64,000 nucleotides of DNA from Alkalicoccus halolimnae (GTDB taxonomy: Bacteria > Bacillota > Bacilli > Bacillales > Salisediminibacteriaceae): positions 620,001-684,000 of the forward strand of contig NZ_CP144914.1 in the NCBI RefSeq assembly GCF_008014775.2, in the 5' to 3' direction. The translations under genes and the position numbers were made by a program. Below are positions 1-8,367 of the stretch, piece after piece; positions within the stretch are counted from its first letter, which is position 1, and each line of letters starts with the position of its first letter. Under the pieces are notes generated by a model. The model was not told the DNA's origin, did no database searches, and worked only from the letters and a program-made list of their open reading frames with translations.

Positions 1-151
1 ACAGAACGACAGCCGGAACTTATAAAATGGAGTCAAATAGAAACGTTAATAAAATCCTTCTCTTAAATGAACAGCTTCCTGTTATGAGTTAACAGGAATA
101 AACGGTGCCTGTATCGAAGCAGTGAAGTAGACATGATGAGGAGAGATGACA

Positions 152-2665
152 ATGAGAGAATCCCCCGTTCAGATACAGGAAAAGAAAGGCTTTTTTCAAA
201 GGAAGGCAGTTAAAAGGCTCCTCATAGCAGCAGCAGTATTTTTAATTCTCCTGCTTCTCGTTCTGCTTGCAGGGTACTGGTTTGTTTCCAAAAGCCATCC
301 GGATCTGGACGGGGAGACAATTGCGGCACCGGTAACGAGCGAAGTGGACGTGATCCGGGACGATCGTGGAGTTGCGAAAATCGAAGCAGAAAATCTGGAG
401 GATCTGTTTTATACGCAAGGGTATGTCATGGCCCAGGACCGGCTGTTTCAAATGGATATGACGAGGAGACTCGCCGGCGGAGAACTGGCGGAAGTGGTCG
501 GGGAAGAGGCGCTGGAAAGTGATGAATATTTCCGTACATACGGCATGCACCGCTCCACAGAAGCGCTGACAGAAGAGTTTGACGAAGAAACAACGGCGAT
601 GGTCGACGCGTTTGCCTCCGGCGTGACGGCTTATATCGATGAAGCCTTTGCTGAAGGGGAGCAGCCGCTTGAATTTCGTATTCTTGGTTATAAACCGGAT
701 CCGTGGACGCCGGAAGATACAGCGATTGCGGTAAAGTATATGGGCTACACGCTGACCGGGAATTTCCGCGAAGAAGTGGAGAACTATGAACTCGTACGAA
801 CACTGGGGCAGGAAGCAGTGGAGCTGTTTCCCGACTATACGAACTTCAGTGACTTCCCGATTATTATGGAAGAAAACGCTCCAGCTTTATCGGAGGCAGG
901 CAGCCGTATAGATGCAGCAGGACATGAAGACGCTCCGCTGCAATTGGAAGAACTGACCGCGCTTTTTGATTTTATGCCGGAGACGTGGAACGGAAGCAAC
1001 AATTGGGCGATAAGCGGCGAACATACAGAAAGCGGCTTTCCGATGATAGGTGACGACCCGCACCTGGGGCTTGCGATTCCGAGCGTCTGGTATCAGACTC
1101 ATCTGGAACTGGAGGACGATTTTCATTCGGTCGGCGTGACCGTACCCGGAATTCCCGGAGTGGTGCTCGGCCATAACGGAAGCGTCAGCTGGGGGGTGAC
1201 GTCGATGTCGGCGGACTATGAGGATCTTTTTTTAGAAAGGGTGAACCCGGACAACCCGAATGAATATCTTTACGACGAGGAGTGGGAGGAAGCAGAACGG
1301 ATCGATGAAGAAATATACATCGATGGAGAAGAAGAGCCGCACATGCACCGTGTGGAAATTACGCGGAACGGGCCGATTATGAATAAATTTGTAGAAGAAG
1401 GCCCGTATCAGGCGGTGGCGCTGAAGTGGAGCGGGCTGGAAGCAGGAGAAGAATTAAATGGCATTCTGCGGCTCAACCGCTCCGAAAATGCAGAGGAATT
1501 TCTGGAAGGGCTCGATGGATTCGTTACCCCGGGACTGAGCTGGGTTTTTGCGGATACTGATAACAACATCGGCTACAGGGGACAGGGTCTCCTGCCGATC
1601 CGCGGCAGTTCGGATGGAACATTCCCGGTCCCGGGATGGGATCCGGATTACCAGTGGCAGGGATTTATTCCTTCCGAGGAACTGCCGACGATTATGAATC
1701 CGGACAGTGGTTATATTCTCACCGCTAACAACATGCCGGCAGCAGAAGACTATGAGTATGAAATCGGCCGCAGCTTTTTCCCTTACCGCGCGCTGCGGCT
1801 CGAGGAAATGTTGGAAGATCAGATAGCGGAGGGAACACCGTTTACGCTTGAGGACATGGCGGATCAGCAGACGGATTTGAAAAACACCCAGGCGGAAAGG
1901 CTTCTGCCGATTCTCATCGATGCAGTGGAAGCGTGGAATCCGCAGGAGGAGGCGGTAAATGCTGAAGGCGAAGTACTCGAAGCATTGGATGATACCGAGC
2001 AGGAAGCGCTCGCCGCTTTGAAAGACTGGGAATTTACAGAAGAAGCGGAAAGCTCTGCCGCACTGATCTGGCAGCTCTGGTATGAAAGCCTCCCCGAGCA
2101 CCTGTTTGAACGCTACCTGAATGTGAACGTGACGAATCATTTAACACGTCACCAGGTTATTACAGCTGCCGGTGGGGACGAAGATGGAATGCTCTTCGCT
2201 GGTTTAAATGAAGATTATCACGTATCTTTTCCAAAAGCGGCTCGGGAAACTTTTTATGAAGCGGTAAATCGAGCGGAAGAGGAGCAGGGGTCGAACCCGG
2301 AGAGCTGGGAGTGGGGAGAGTTTCACACTGTTGGCATTGACCATCCGCTTGGATCCGTTTTTCCATTGAACCTTCTTTTTAATATTGGAGGGTGGGAAAT
2401 GGGAGGAAGCGGGGCGGTGCCCGGCGCATTAAGCTACGATTCTGCCACAGGTCAGGCCGATCACGGAGCAGGATGGCGTTTTATCGGAGATCTTTCTTCT
2501 ACGGAATCCTTTTACGACGTCAATATTCCAGGTCAGTCCGGTCAGTGGTTATCCCCAAATTACGACAACCAGATGGACACGTGGGTCGAAGGAGAATACT
2601 ATCCGGTGATCTATGACAAAAGCCCGGACGACGGGTTCGATCATGTGCGCTTCGTTCCCGAATGA
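152..2665 (+). CDS. Penicillin acylase family protein (N-terminal nucleophile hydrolase)
   Basis: Amidase that would cleave acyl groups from beta-lactams, N-acyl amino acids or acyl-homoserine lactones; the true substrate cannot be told. The 837-aa product has a short basic N-terminus, one membrane anchor (about residues 23-45) and an extracytoplasmic body. The family's autoprocessing site is visible as WNGSNNWAISG near residue 280, where the Ser would become the N-terminal nucleophile of the beta chain. The C-terminal half carries the usual GLNEDYHVSFP and YDNQMDTW stretches. ATG at 152 is preferred over the ATG at 146 because GAGGAG (138-143) lies 8 nt before it but only 2 nt before 146. 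A small hairpin (CCTGTT/AACAGG, 78-96) lies upstream. It is very rich in Glu and Asp, as expected for a salt-exposed protein. Length is normal for the family. Confidence 0.9.
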   Translation: MRESPVQIQEKKGFFQRKAVKRLLIAAAVFLILLLLVLLAGYWFVSKSHPDLDGETIAAPVTSEVDVIRDDRGVAKIEAENLEDLFYTQGYVMAQDRLFQMDMTRRLAGGELAEVVGEEALESDEYFRTYGMHRSTEALTEEFDEETTAMVDAFASGVTAYIDEAFAEGEQPLEFRILGYKPDPWTPEDTAIAVKYMGYTLTGNFREEVENYELVRTLGQEAVELFPDYTNFSDFPIIMEENAPALSEAGSRIDAAGHEDAPLQLEELTALFDFMPETWNGSNNWAISGEHTESGFPMIGDDPHLGLAIPSVWYQTHLELEDDFHSVGVTVPGIPGVVLGHNGSVSWGVTSMSADYEDLFLERVNPDNPNEYLYDEEWEEAERIDEEIYIDGEEEPHMHRVEITRNGPIMNKFVEEGPYQAVALKWSGLEAGEELNGILRLNRSENAEEFLEGLDGFVTPGLSWVFADTDNNIGYRGQGLLPIRGSSDGTFPVPGWDPDYQWQGFIPSEELPTIMNPDSGYILTANNMPAAEDYEYEIGRSFFPYRALRLEEMLEDQIAEGTPFTLEDMADQQTDLKNTQAERLLPILIDAVEAWNPQEEAVNAEGEVLEALDDTEQEALAALKDWEFTEEAESSAALIWQLWYESLPEHLFERYLNVNVTNHLTRHQVITAAGGDEDGMLFAGLNEDYHVSFPKAARETFYEAVNRAEEEQGSNPESWEWGEFHTVGIDHPLGSVFPLNLLFNIGGWEMGGSGAVPGALSYDSATGQADHGAGWRFIGDLSSTESFYDVNIPGQSGQWLSPNYDNQMDTWVEGEYYPVIYDKSPDDGFDHVRFVPE

Positions 2666-2752
2666 ATCTGCAGCGAGATTTCCTTTTCACAGCCTTTTCT
2701 GATCCTGTCTGCTTCTGCCCGTCAATTATAATGATCTTCAGGAGGGAATTGC

Positions 2753-3964
2753 ATGAACATCACGCCTTCGTCAGCTAAAGAAAGAATTTTAACAATTGAT
2801 ATTATCCGCGGTTTCGCTCTTTTAGGAATAATTCTGGCAAACATGGCTTACTTCAAATCGCCTGTGCTCCAGAAAACCGGACTTTTATATGAAACGGCGC
2901 CGCTTCCGGATCAGGCGCTGGATATCTTTGCCGTTGTATTTACAGACACCTTCGTGCTCGGGAAATTTTACCCGATGTTTTCCCTTTTGTTCGGGCTTGG
3001 TTTTTACTTGTTTTATGAAAGACTCATCCAGAAAGACCTGGACGGAAAGCAGTTTTATAAACGAAGGCTTGTCTTCCTGCTGGTGATTGGATTTATTCAC
3101 CTCGTTTTCATCTGGTCGGGGGATATCCTTGTCACGTATGCCTTAGGTGGCTTTCTGCTGCTGCTTTTTATCAACCGCACACCCAAGTTCATTCTTACCT
3201 GGGGGATTCTGCTGATTGCCGGGCTGTCGGTTGTCATGACAGGACTGGTCGTATTAGGCAACTTCTTCCTGCAGATGGATGCTGTTTCGGAATTCCAGGC
3301 GGGAACCTCCCAGGCGGTTTCTGAAGCCTACACGGTGATGAGCCAGGGTTCATATACAGAAATTCTTGCGTTCCGGTTCACGAGCGAAATTATTCTCATC
3401 CTCGGCAACCTGCCGATTTCTGTTTTAAATGTTTTCGGAATTTTCCTTATCGGACTTTATTTCGGAAAGCAGGGATGGTTCCGCAATGTCGGGGAGCACC
3501 TTGCAGGGTGGAAAAAAATCCGCCTGCATGCAGGATGGAGCGGCATTTTATTAACCGCGCTTTTTGCAGCACTGAAATTTGATGTGACGGGTCTTCCTTT
3601 CTGGATGGCCGATGGTCTGGCCCAGGGTCTCAATCTGATCGCAGGACCGCTGCTCATGCTGTTTTATGTTTCCGTAATGGTTCTCCTCCTTCACGGGAAA
3701 GCACCGGGTCTTATCAGTACTTCGCTTGCTGCTGTCGGAAAAATGGCGCTCACGAACTACTTAATGCAGTCGATTATCTGCGTCCTGATCTTCTTCGGAT
3801 TCGGATTTGGCCTCTATGGGAGCGTGGGTGCGTTCACCGGCATGGTTCTGGCCATACTGATTTATTTTGCCCAGATCGTTTTCAGCAGAGTGTGGCTGAC
3901 CCGCTTTAACCAGGGACCGATGGAAGCACTGTGGCGAAAGTGGACGTATAAAAAAGCGTCTTAA
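2753..3964 (+). CDS. DUF418 / YeiB-type membrane protein
   Basis: 403-aa polytopic membrane protein. It opens with the signature ILTIDIIRGFALLGIILANM, typical of DUF418 proteins, and has about ten hydrophobic segments along its length. The DUF418 C-terminal region (ALTNYLMQSIICVLIFFGFG and the following segment) is complete. The biochemical role of this family is not established; transport or envelope modification has been suggested for relatives. AGGAGG at 2740-2745 sits 7 nt before the ATG. It follows the acylase gene by 87 nt on the same strand with no obvious terminator between, so the two may be co-transcribed. Confidence 0.88.
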   Translation: MNITPSSAKERILTIDIIRGFALLGIILANMAYFKSPVLQKTGLLYETAPLPDQALDIFAVVFTDTFVLGKFYPMFSLLFGLGFYLFYERLIQKDLDGKQFYKRRLVFLLVIGFIHLVFIWSGDILVTYALGGFLLLLFINRTPKFILTWGILLIAGLSVVMTGLVVLGNFFLQMDAVSEFQAGTSQAVSEAYTVMSQGSYTEILAFRFTSEIILILGNLPISVLNVFGIFLIGLYFGKQGWFRNVGEHLAGWKKIRLHAGWSGILLTALFAALKFDVTGLPFWMADGLAQGLNLIAGPLLMLFYVSVMVLLLHGKAPGLISTSLAAVGKMALTNYLMQSIICVLIFFGFGFGLYGSVGAFTGMVLAILIYFAQIVFSRVWLTRFNQGPMEALWRKWTYKKAS

Positions 3965-4427
3965 AAGAACTGGTTCAGGCGATCATTTAGTGTGGAAATG
4001 GCGGAATTAATTACGAGTGGCAGAAAAGCAGGGAGAAAATACTGGATTACCATCTAAAGTGGCGGTAATAAGGAATAAAGTGGTAAAATTAAAGAAGGAA
4101 GTGGTGGAAAAGCAGGGAAGTTGGAAGCGAATCAAGGCTGAACCGGGCCCGGTGGACTGACCGGGCCGCTTTTTGTGATGCCAATCGGGCATTGGCCTTA
4201 CGACCGTGGAGAAGCAGAGACGAGGATCCAGACATAAAAAGGAGACACAAACCGCGCGGAACAGGACTTTTGGAAGGGCTTGAATACTTTTTCATTACAT
4301 AGTAGACTCTTTAGCTATGCGCAGAATATGTAAGACTCTGCATCAGGAAATTCTGCAGACCAGCGGGACAGTCTCCTGAAAACACGTCCCGAAGCTGTAA
4401 ACCATTTATTAAAGAGGAGGATAAACG
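3965..4427. other. Intergenic region without a recognisable gene
   Basis: About 460 nt with no supported ORF. The first half is purine-rich and contains loosely repeated tracts around AGTGG-AGAAAAGCAGGG (near 4015-4035 and 4100-4125). A terminator hairpin lies at 4147-4174. A weaker stem (CGGGAC/GTCCCG, near 4363-4392) lies just upstream of the glutamate symporter; it lacks the conserved T-box sequence and was not called a riboswitch. Confidence 0.5.
4147..4174 (+). terminator. Rho-independent terminator
   Basis: GCCCGGT and ACCGGGC form a perfect 7-bp GC-rich stem around a 6-nt loop, followed by CGCTTTTT. It would end transcripts from the acylase/DUF418 genes. Confidence 0.7.
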
Positions 4428-5774
4428 ATGAGTATTGAAAGCTTAACGATTGACTTAGGACTTATTTCTATTTTGCTGCTTATCGGAATAGTTCTCCGGG
4501 CGAAAGTGAAACTGCTGCAAAAACTATTCATTCCAGCAAGCTTTATCGCAGGAATTCTCGGACTCATTTTCGGACCGAACGGACTTGGCCTGCTGCCGTT
4601 TTCAGAATTAATATCTGATTATCCGACGATTCTGATCGCGGTCGTATTTGCCGCTATCCCGATAGGTGCAGCAAAAGTAAACTGGAAAGAGAAATTTACC
4701 AAAATTCGTAACATGTGGTTTTATTCGATGACGCTGACGCTCTTAATGTGGCCGGCGGGTCTTCTTGTTACTTATTTGATTTTAGAACACATATGGACGC
4801 TGCCGACAGGATTTGGATTTGCGCTCGGTGCAGGCTTTCTTGGCGGGCACGGAACAGCAGCTGCGGTAGGCGAAGTCTTCAACGCCCAGGGATGGGAGGA
4901 AATTACGGATATCGGCTACACGGCAGCAACGGTCGGACTGCTTGCCGCGGTCGTCGGCGGGCTGGCTATTATTAAAAGAAATACCCGCCGAAAACAGACA
5001 AGCTTCCTTGCTGAATTTGACGATCTTCCGGACGACCTTCGTACAGGGCTTATTAAAAAAGAGGACCGGGCTTCTTCCGGTACAGACACCGTTTCGAGCA
5101 GTACCGTTGATCCTTTATTCTTTCACGCTGCTATTATAGGGGGAGTCGTGCTGGTCAGTTATTATCTTCAGCAGCAGCTCACAGACTGGTTCCCTGACTT
5201 ATCGTTTCCGCTGCTGAGCCTGGCTTTCATCATGGGGCTGATCGCCCAGCTCGCTCTGAGAAAATCCAAGGCGGATTACTACGTAGATAAACGAGTAGTG
5301 ACGAGAGTAGGAGGAACGGCGACAGATTTGATCGTTGTTTTCGGAATTACCTCGATTAACCTGGCTATTGTTGCAGATTATGCTGTTCCGCTGATTTTAA
5401 TGTTCGTTTTTGGGGTAATATGGGCATATGCAATCTTTCATTTCATCGCTCCCCGTGTCTTTCATCAGAACTGGTTTGAGAACGGTATATTTGGGTTTGG
5501 CTGGTCGACAGGGACGGTTGCTATGGGAGTCGCGCTGCTTCGTATTGTAGATCCGGATAGTGAAAGTACGACTCTGGACGATTATGCGCTCGGCTATACT
5601 GGAATGGTTCCGGTGGAAGTGGCAATCATCACGTTCGGTCCGCTGCTCATCATTTCCGGATTAGGGCTTCCGTTTATGATTGGACTGTTTGTCATATGGA
5701 TCGTACTTATGCTCGGCTGTGCGAGAGCAGGCTGGCTTGTACCGAAAGGCACGCTGCGAAAACGATTTAAGTAA
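4428..5774 (+). CDS. gltS: Sodium:glutamate symporter, GltS (ESS) family
   Basis: Secondary transporter expected to take up glutamate with Na+. The 448-aa protein has two halves of about five hydrophobic segments. The first pore-loop signature of the family is seen as GAGFLGGHGTAAAVGEVF near residue 138, and the pseudo-symmetric second one as FGWSTGTVAMGVALLRI near residue 360. A hydrophilic linker (about residues 185-225) joins the halves. AGAGGAGG at 4413-4420 lies 7 nt before the ATG. It is followed after only 28 nt by an asparagine synthetase, which points to an amino-acid supply operon. A paralogue is encoded at 8368-9777 on the other strand. Confidence 0.85.
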   Translation: MSIESLTIDLGLISILLLIGIVLRAKVKLLQKLFIPASFIAGILGLIFGPNGLGLLPFSELISDYPTILIAVVFAAIPIGAAKVNWKEKFTKIRNMWFYSMTLTLLMWPAGLLVTYLILEHIWTLPTGFGFALGAGFLGGHGTAAAVGEVFNAQGWEEITDIGYTAATVGLLAAVVGGLAIIKRNTRRKQTSFLAEFDDLPDDLRTGLIKKEDRASSGTDTVSSSTVDPLFFHAAIIGGVVLVSYYLQQQLTDWFPDLSFPLLSLAFIMGLIAQLALRKSKADYYVDKRVVTRVGGTATDLIVVFGITSINLAIVADYAVPLILMFVFGVIWAYAIFHFIAPRVFHQNWFENGIFGFGWSTGTVAMGVALLRIVDPDSESTTLDDYALGYTGMVPVEVAIITFGPLLIISGLGLPFMIGLFVIWIVLMLGCARAGWLVPKGTLRKRFK

Positions 5775-5802
5775 CACTAAATTTCAGGAGGAGAGAAAAA
5801 CA

Positions 5803-7308
5803 ATGTGCGGTATTTTTGCAATGACAGGAACGATTAATAACGAAAAGATGGACAGGGTGCTCGCTTCGATGACGCACCGGGGGCCGGATGAAGGTTCCGA
5901 TAAGAAAATGGAATCATTTCACCTCGGTCACCAGCGGCTGTCGATCGTCGGAGTTAATCACGGAAAACAGCCGATCAGCAATGCGGATGAATCAAAATGG
6001 ATAGTCGTTAATGGCGAAATTTATAATTACCGCCAGCTGCAGAGGGATCTTCCGTCCGATACAGCCTATTTAACGGAATCTGACAGTGAACTTGCTTTGA
6101 AATGGTACGAAAAAGAAGGGGCGTCATCGGTGCGACGCATGGACGGCATGTTCGGCTACGTTATTGTCGATAACGAAAACGAGACGTTCATGGCTGCACG
6201 GGATACCCTCGGCATCAAGCCTCTCTACTATGGTAAAGACCAAGCTGGCAACATGGTTTTTGCCTCGGAAGTGAAAACGCTGTATGTCGTGACGGACGAT
6301 GTAAACGAATTTCCAGCCGGACATTACTATACACCGGAGGAAGGTTTTGTTTCCTACCGCAAAATTAACCTGCCGGCGGATGAAGAAATTTATGACGAGA
6401 AAGATGTTCCGCAGATGCTTGCCGGCATTCGCAGAGAGCTTGGAGAAGCGGTGGAAAAACGACTGATGGCCGACGTGGAAGTCGGCGTCCTGCTGAGCGG
6501 GGGTCTCGACAGCAGCCTGATTGCAAAAATAGCCCATGAAAAAAGAAAAACAAGTAATCCGATGAAGTCTTTCTGCGTTGGGAGTGAAGGCAGCGAAGAC
6601 GTGCTGCGGGCACGGGAAGTGGCAGAGGAAATCGGCACAGAGCACTACGAATATATTTATACGGAAAAGGAGCTCGTTGAAGCGCTTCCGGAAGTTATTT
6701 ATCATCTGGAGTCCTATGATTCATCCCTCGTCCGGAGCGCGATTCCAAGCTATTTCGTTTCAAAGCTTGCTGCCGAACACGTCAAAGTGATTCTCTCGGG
6801 CGAAGGTGCGGATGAGCTCTTCTCCGGATACAGTTATTTGAAAGAGATAAATAACACGAAAGAGTTAAATGAAGAGCTGCTGCGGATCATCAATACGCTG
6901 CACAACATCAACCTTCAGCGTGCCGATCGTATGAGCATGGCCCATTCTCTGGAGCTGCGTGTGCCGTTCCTCGACCTGCAGCTCATTGAATATGCTTTGA
7001 AAATTCCTTCCCAGCTCAAGCTCGGAGAAGACGAGATTGAAAAGTGGATCCTTCGAAAAGCATACGATGGAGAGCTTGCAGACAATATTATCTGGCGCTC
7101 GAAAGCAGAGTTTTCGGAAGGAAGCGGAGCGCTGGATATTTTGGAAAAGTATGCGGAAACGCAGTACACGGAGGAAGAAGTGGCTGAGGCAAATAAAGAA
7201 AATGAATGGGTTCGTTCCAAGCAGGAGCTCCTTTATTATGAAATCTTTAAAGAGCACTTCCCGCACGATTCCATTCTCACTACCGTAGGACACTGGGCAA
7301 CAAGTTAA
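5803..7308 (+). CDS. asnB: Asparagine synthetase (glutamine-hydrolysing)
   Basis: Makes asparagine from aspartate, ATP and glutamine. The start is fixed by MCGIF: Cys2 is the catalytic nucleophile of the class II glutaminase domain (about residues 1-190, with RGPDEG, LGHQRLSIVG and VNGEIYNY). The synthetase domain follows with the PP-loop LLSGGLDSSL near residue 230 and GEGADELFSGY near residue 332. At 501 aa it is shorter than the usual 550-640-aa enzymes, mainly through a compact C-terminus, but both active sites are intact. AGGAGGAG at 5786-5793 lies about 9 nt before the ATG; upstream in-frame codons lack a ribosome binding site and overlap gltS. Probably co-transcribed with the symporter, so that imported glutamate feeds the glutamine donor. 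Confidence 0.9.
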   Translation: MCGIFAMTGTINNEKMDRVLASMTHRGPDEGSDKKMESFHLGHQRLSIVGVNHGKQPISNADESKWIVVNGEIYNYRQLQRDLPSDTAYLTESDSELALKWYEKEGASSVRRMDGMFGYVIVDNENETFMAARDTLGIKPLYYGKDQAGNMVFASEVKTLYVVTDDVNEFPAGHYYTPEEGFVSYRKINLPADEEIYDEKDVPQMLAGIRRELGEAVEKRLMADVEVGVLLSGGLDSSLIAKIAHEKRKTSNPMKSFCVGSEGSEDVLRAREVAEEIGTEHYEYIYTEKELVEALPEVIYHLESYDSSLVRSAIPSYFVSKLAAEHVKVILSGEGADELFSGYSYLKEINNTKELNEELLRIINTLHNINLQRADRMSMAHSLELRVPFLDLQLIEYALKIPSQLKLGEDEIEKWILRKAYDGELADNIIWRSKAEFSEGSGALDILEKYAETQYTEEEVAEANKENEWVRSKQELLYYEIFKEHFPHDSILTTVGHWATS

Positions 7309-7321
7309 ATACGATTCACTG

Positions 7322-7358
7322 CATCTTCCCGAGATTCATTCCCGGGGGATGTTTTTTT
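7322..7358 (+). terminator. Rho-independent terminator after asnB
   Basis: Stem CATCTTCCCG paired with CGGGGGATG (G-T wobbles) followed by seven T. It begins 13 nt after the asnB stop. Confidence 0.75.
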
Positions 7359-7586
7359 GTGGTTCCGTTTTTATTTTCTTTTGCATGCCGTGCTGTCAAA
7401 TACGAAAAATATTGTTCTGGAAGAAAAATCGAAGCGGAAACATGTCCCGGAAAGAAAGAGATCGGAAGATCCCGAAGGAGGCAGGAAAGCAATGTTCTAT
7501 ATAAAGGATGATTATTTCTAACATATAAAGGAAATGAAGGCGGGTACGGCGAAAGGTTAAAGTAGTAAACTGGAGGAGTGATACGT

Positions 7587-7970
7587 ATGAATGAGGAAAA
7601 ATCAATGAAAAGATTCCCGCTGCAGTCCATTTTTGATAAGTTTGCCGAGAAGAGGGATGTGACGCTCGTTTATGGGGATCCTATTAAACTTGAACACCGG
7701 ACGATTCTGCCTGTTGCCAAAGTGAAATATAATCTGGGTGCCGGAAGCGGATACGAAGATGGGGATGAAAGTGAAAACAAAAAAGGCAGCGGAGGAGAAG
7801 GAGGCGGTGGACAGTTTTTGATTAAGCCGGTGGGTGTTTACGATATTACAGACGAAAAAACCACTTACAAACCGGTGGTGCCTCTGGAAATGATCTTTAT
7901 TATTCCTTTAATTATTACCGGGCTCGCCATGCTGTTAGGTTCGAAATCAAACAACTGCGGAAACAGATAA
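7587..7970 (+). CDS. gerW: GerW (YtfJ) family spore protein
   Basis: 127-aa member of the YtfJ/GerW family, made during sporulation in Bacillus and linked to spore germination. Seen here: an N-terminal LQSIFDKFAEKRDVTLVYGDPI block, a Gly/Asp-rich middle (GAGSGYEDGDE and GGEGGGGQF) and the conserved FLIKPVGVYDI strand. A hydrophobic C-terminal segment (about residues 103-120) suggests membrane association. ATG at 7587 is chosen over an in-frame GTG at 7578, because GGAGGA at 7572-7577 lies 9 nt before the ATG and touches the GTG. A sporulation sigma-factor promoter would be expected upstream, but I could not identify one with confidence. The zinc-ribbon gene starts 74 nt downstream. Confidence 0.85.
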   Translation: MNEEKSMKRFPLQSIFDKFAEKRDVTLVYGDPIKLEHRTILPVAKVKYNLGAGSGYEDGDESENKKGSGGEGGGGQFLIKPVGVYDITDEKTTYKPVVPLEMIFIIPLIITGLAMLLGSKSNNCGNR

Positions 7971-8044
7971 AAAATCCGGATGAAGAGGAATCGGCAGACT
8001 GAAGGTCAGTTTCCTTTTCGTCGGAAAGGGGGGGATGATAAAAA

Positions 8045-8200
8045 GTGAACCTTAAAGAGTTGTTCGGAAAGAAAACCTGTCATTTCTGCAAAAAACGGAC
8101 CAGTCAGACCTATAAATATTTCAATGACAAAAATGAAAAAATCATTGTTTGTGCTGCCTGTGCTCCCTATGCTGAACGGAGGGCTTTCCGCAAAAGATAA
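8045..8200 (+). CDS. Small zinc-ribbon-like protein (51 aa)
   Basis: Short ORF with GTG start, 10 nt after a strong AAAGGGGGGG (about 8025-8034). The product is basic and has two CxxC knuckles, CHFC (residues 12-15) and CAAC (residues 36-39), which would bind one zinc ion. The C-terminus is Arg/Lys-rich (ERRAFRKR). Function is unknown; such mini zinc ribbons often bind nucleic acid or protein. Position next to gerW hints at, but does not prove, a sporulation link. Two cysteine pairs at regular spacing and a good ribosome binding site support a real gene. Confidence 0.65.
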   Translation: MNLKELFGKKTCHFCKKRTSQTYKYFNDKNEKIIVCAACAPYAERRAFRKR

Positions 8201-8306
8201 AGAAAGAGAAATGATTGGCCGCTCAGAAAGGCTTTTCCTTTGATTGATGGAGTTTCCTTGTCTGCTCCGGTGGGAATTGGCGCATATACTTATACTATAA
8301 CCGGGT

Positions 8307-8343
8307 AAAGCCTTCAGGACGAATGCCGTCCCGAAGGCTTTAT
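8307..8343 (-). terminator. Bidirectional terminator between the zinc-ribbon gene and the minus-strand symporter
   Basis: AAAGCCTTC-a-GGAC pairs with GTCC-c-GAAGGCTTT, giving a 13-bp near-perfect hairpin with A and T tracts on either side. It lies 25 nt downstream of the minus-strand symporter stop. Confidence 0.8.
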
Positions 8344-8367
8344 AAAATCCCGGTGAAATTAACCGCA

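Noticed and set aside
1454..2140. 228-codon minus-strand ORF within the penicillin acylase gene
   Set aside because: It is antisense to a well-supported gene, with Cys/Arg/Phe-rich composition typical of a shadow frame.
4293..4427. Possible T-box or other riboswitch before the gltS-asnB pair
   Set aside because: Only a short GGGAC/GTCCC stem is present; the conserved T-box antiterminator sequence is missing.
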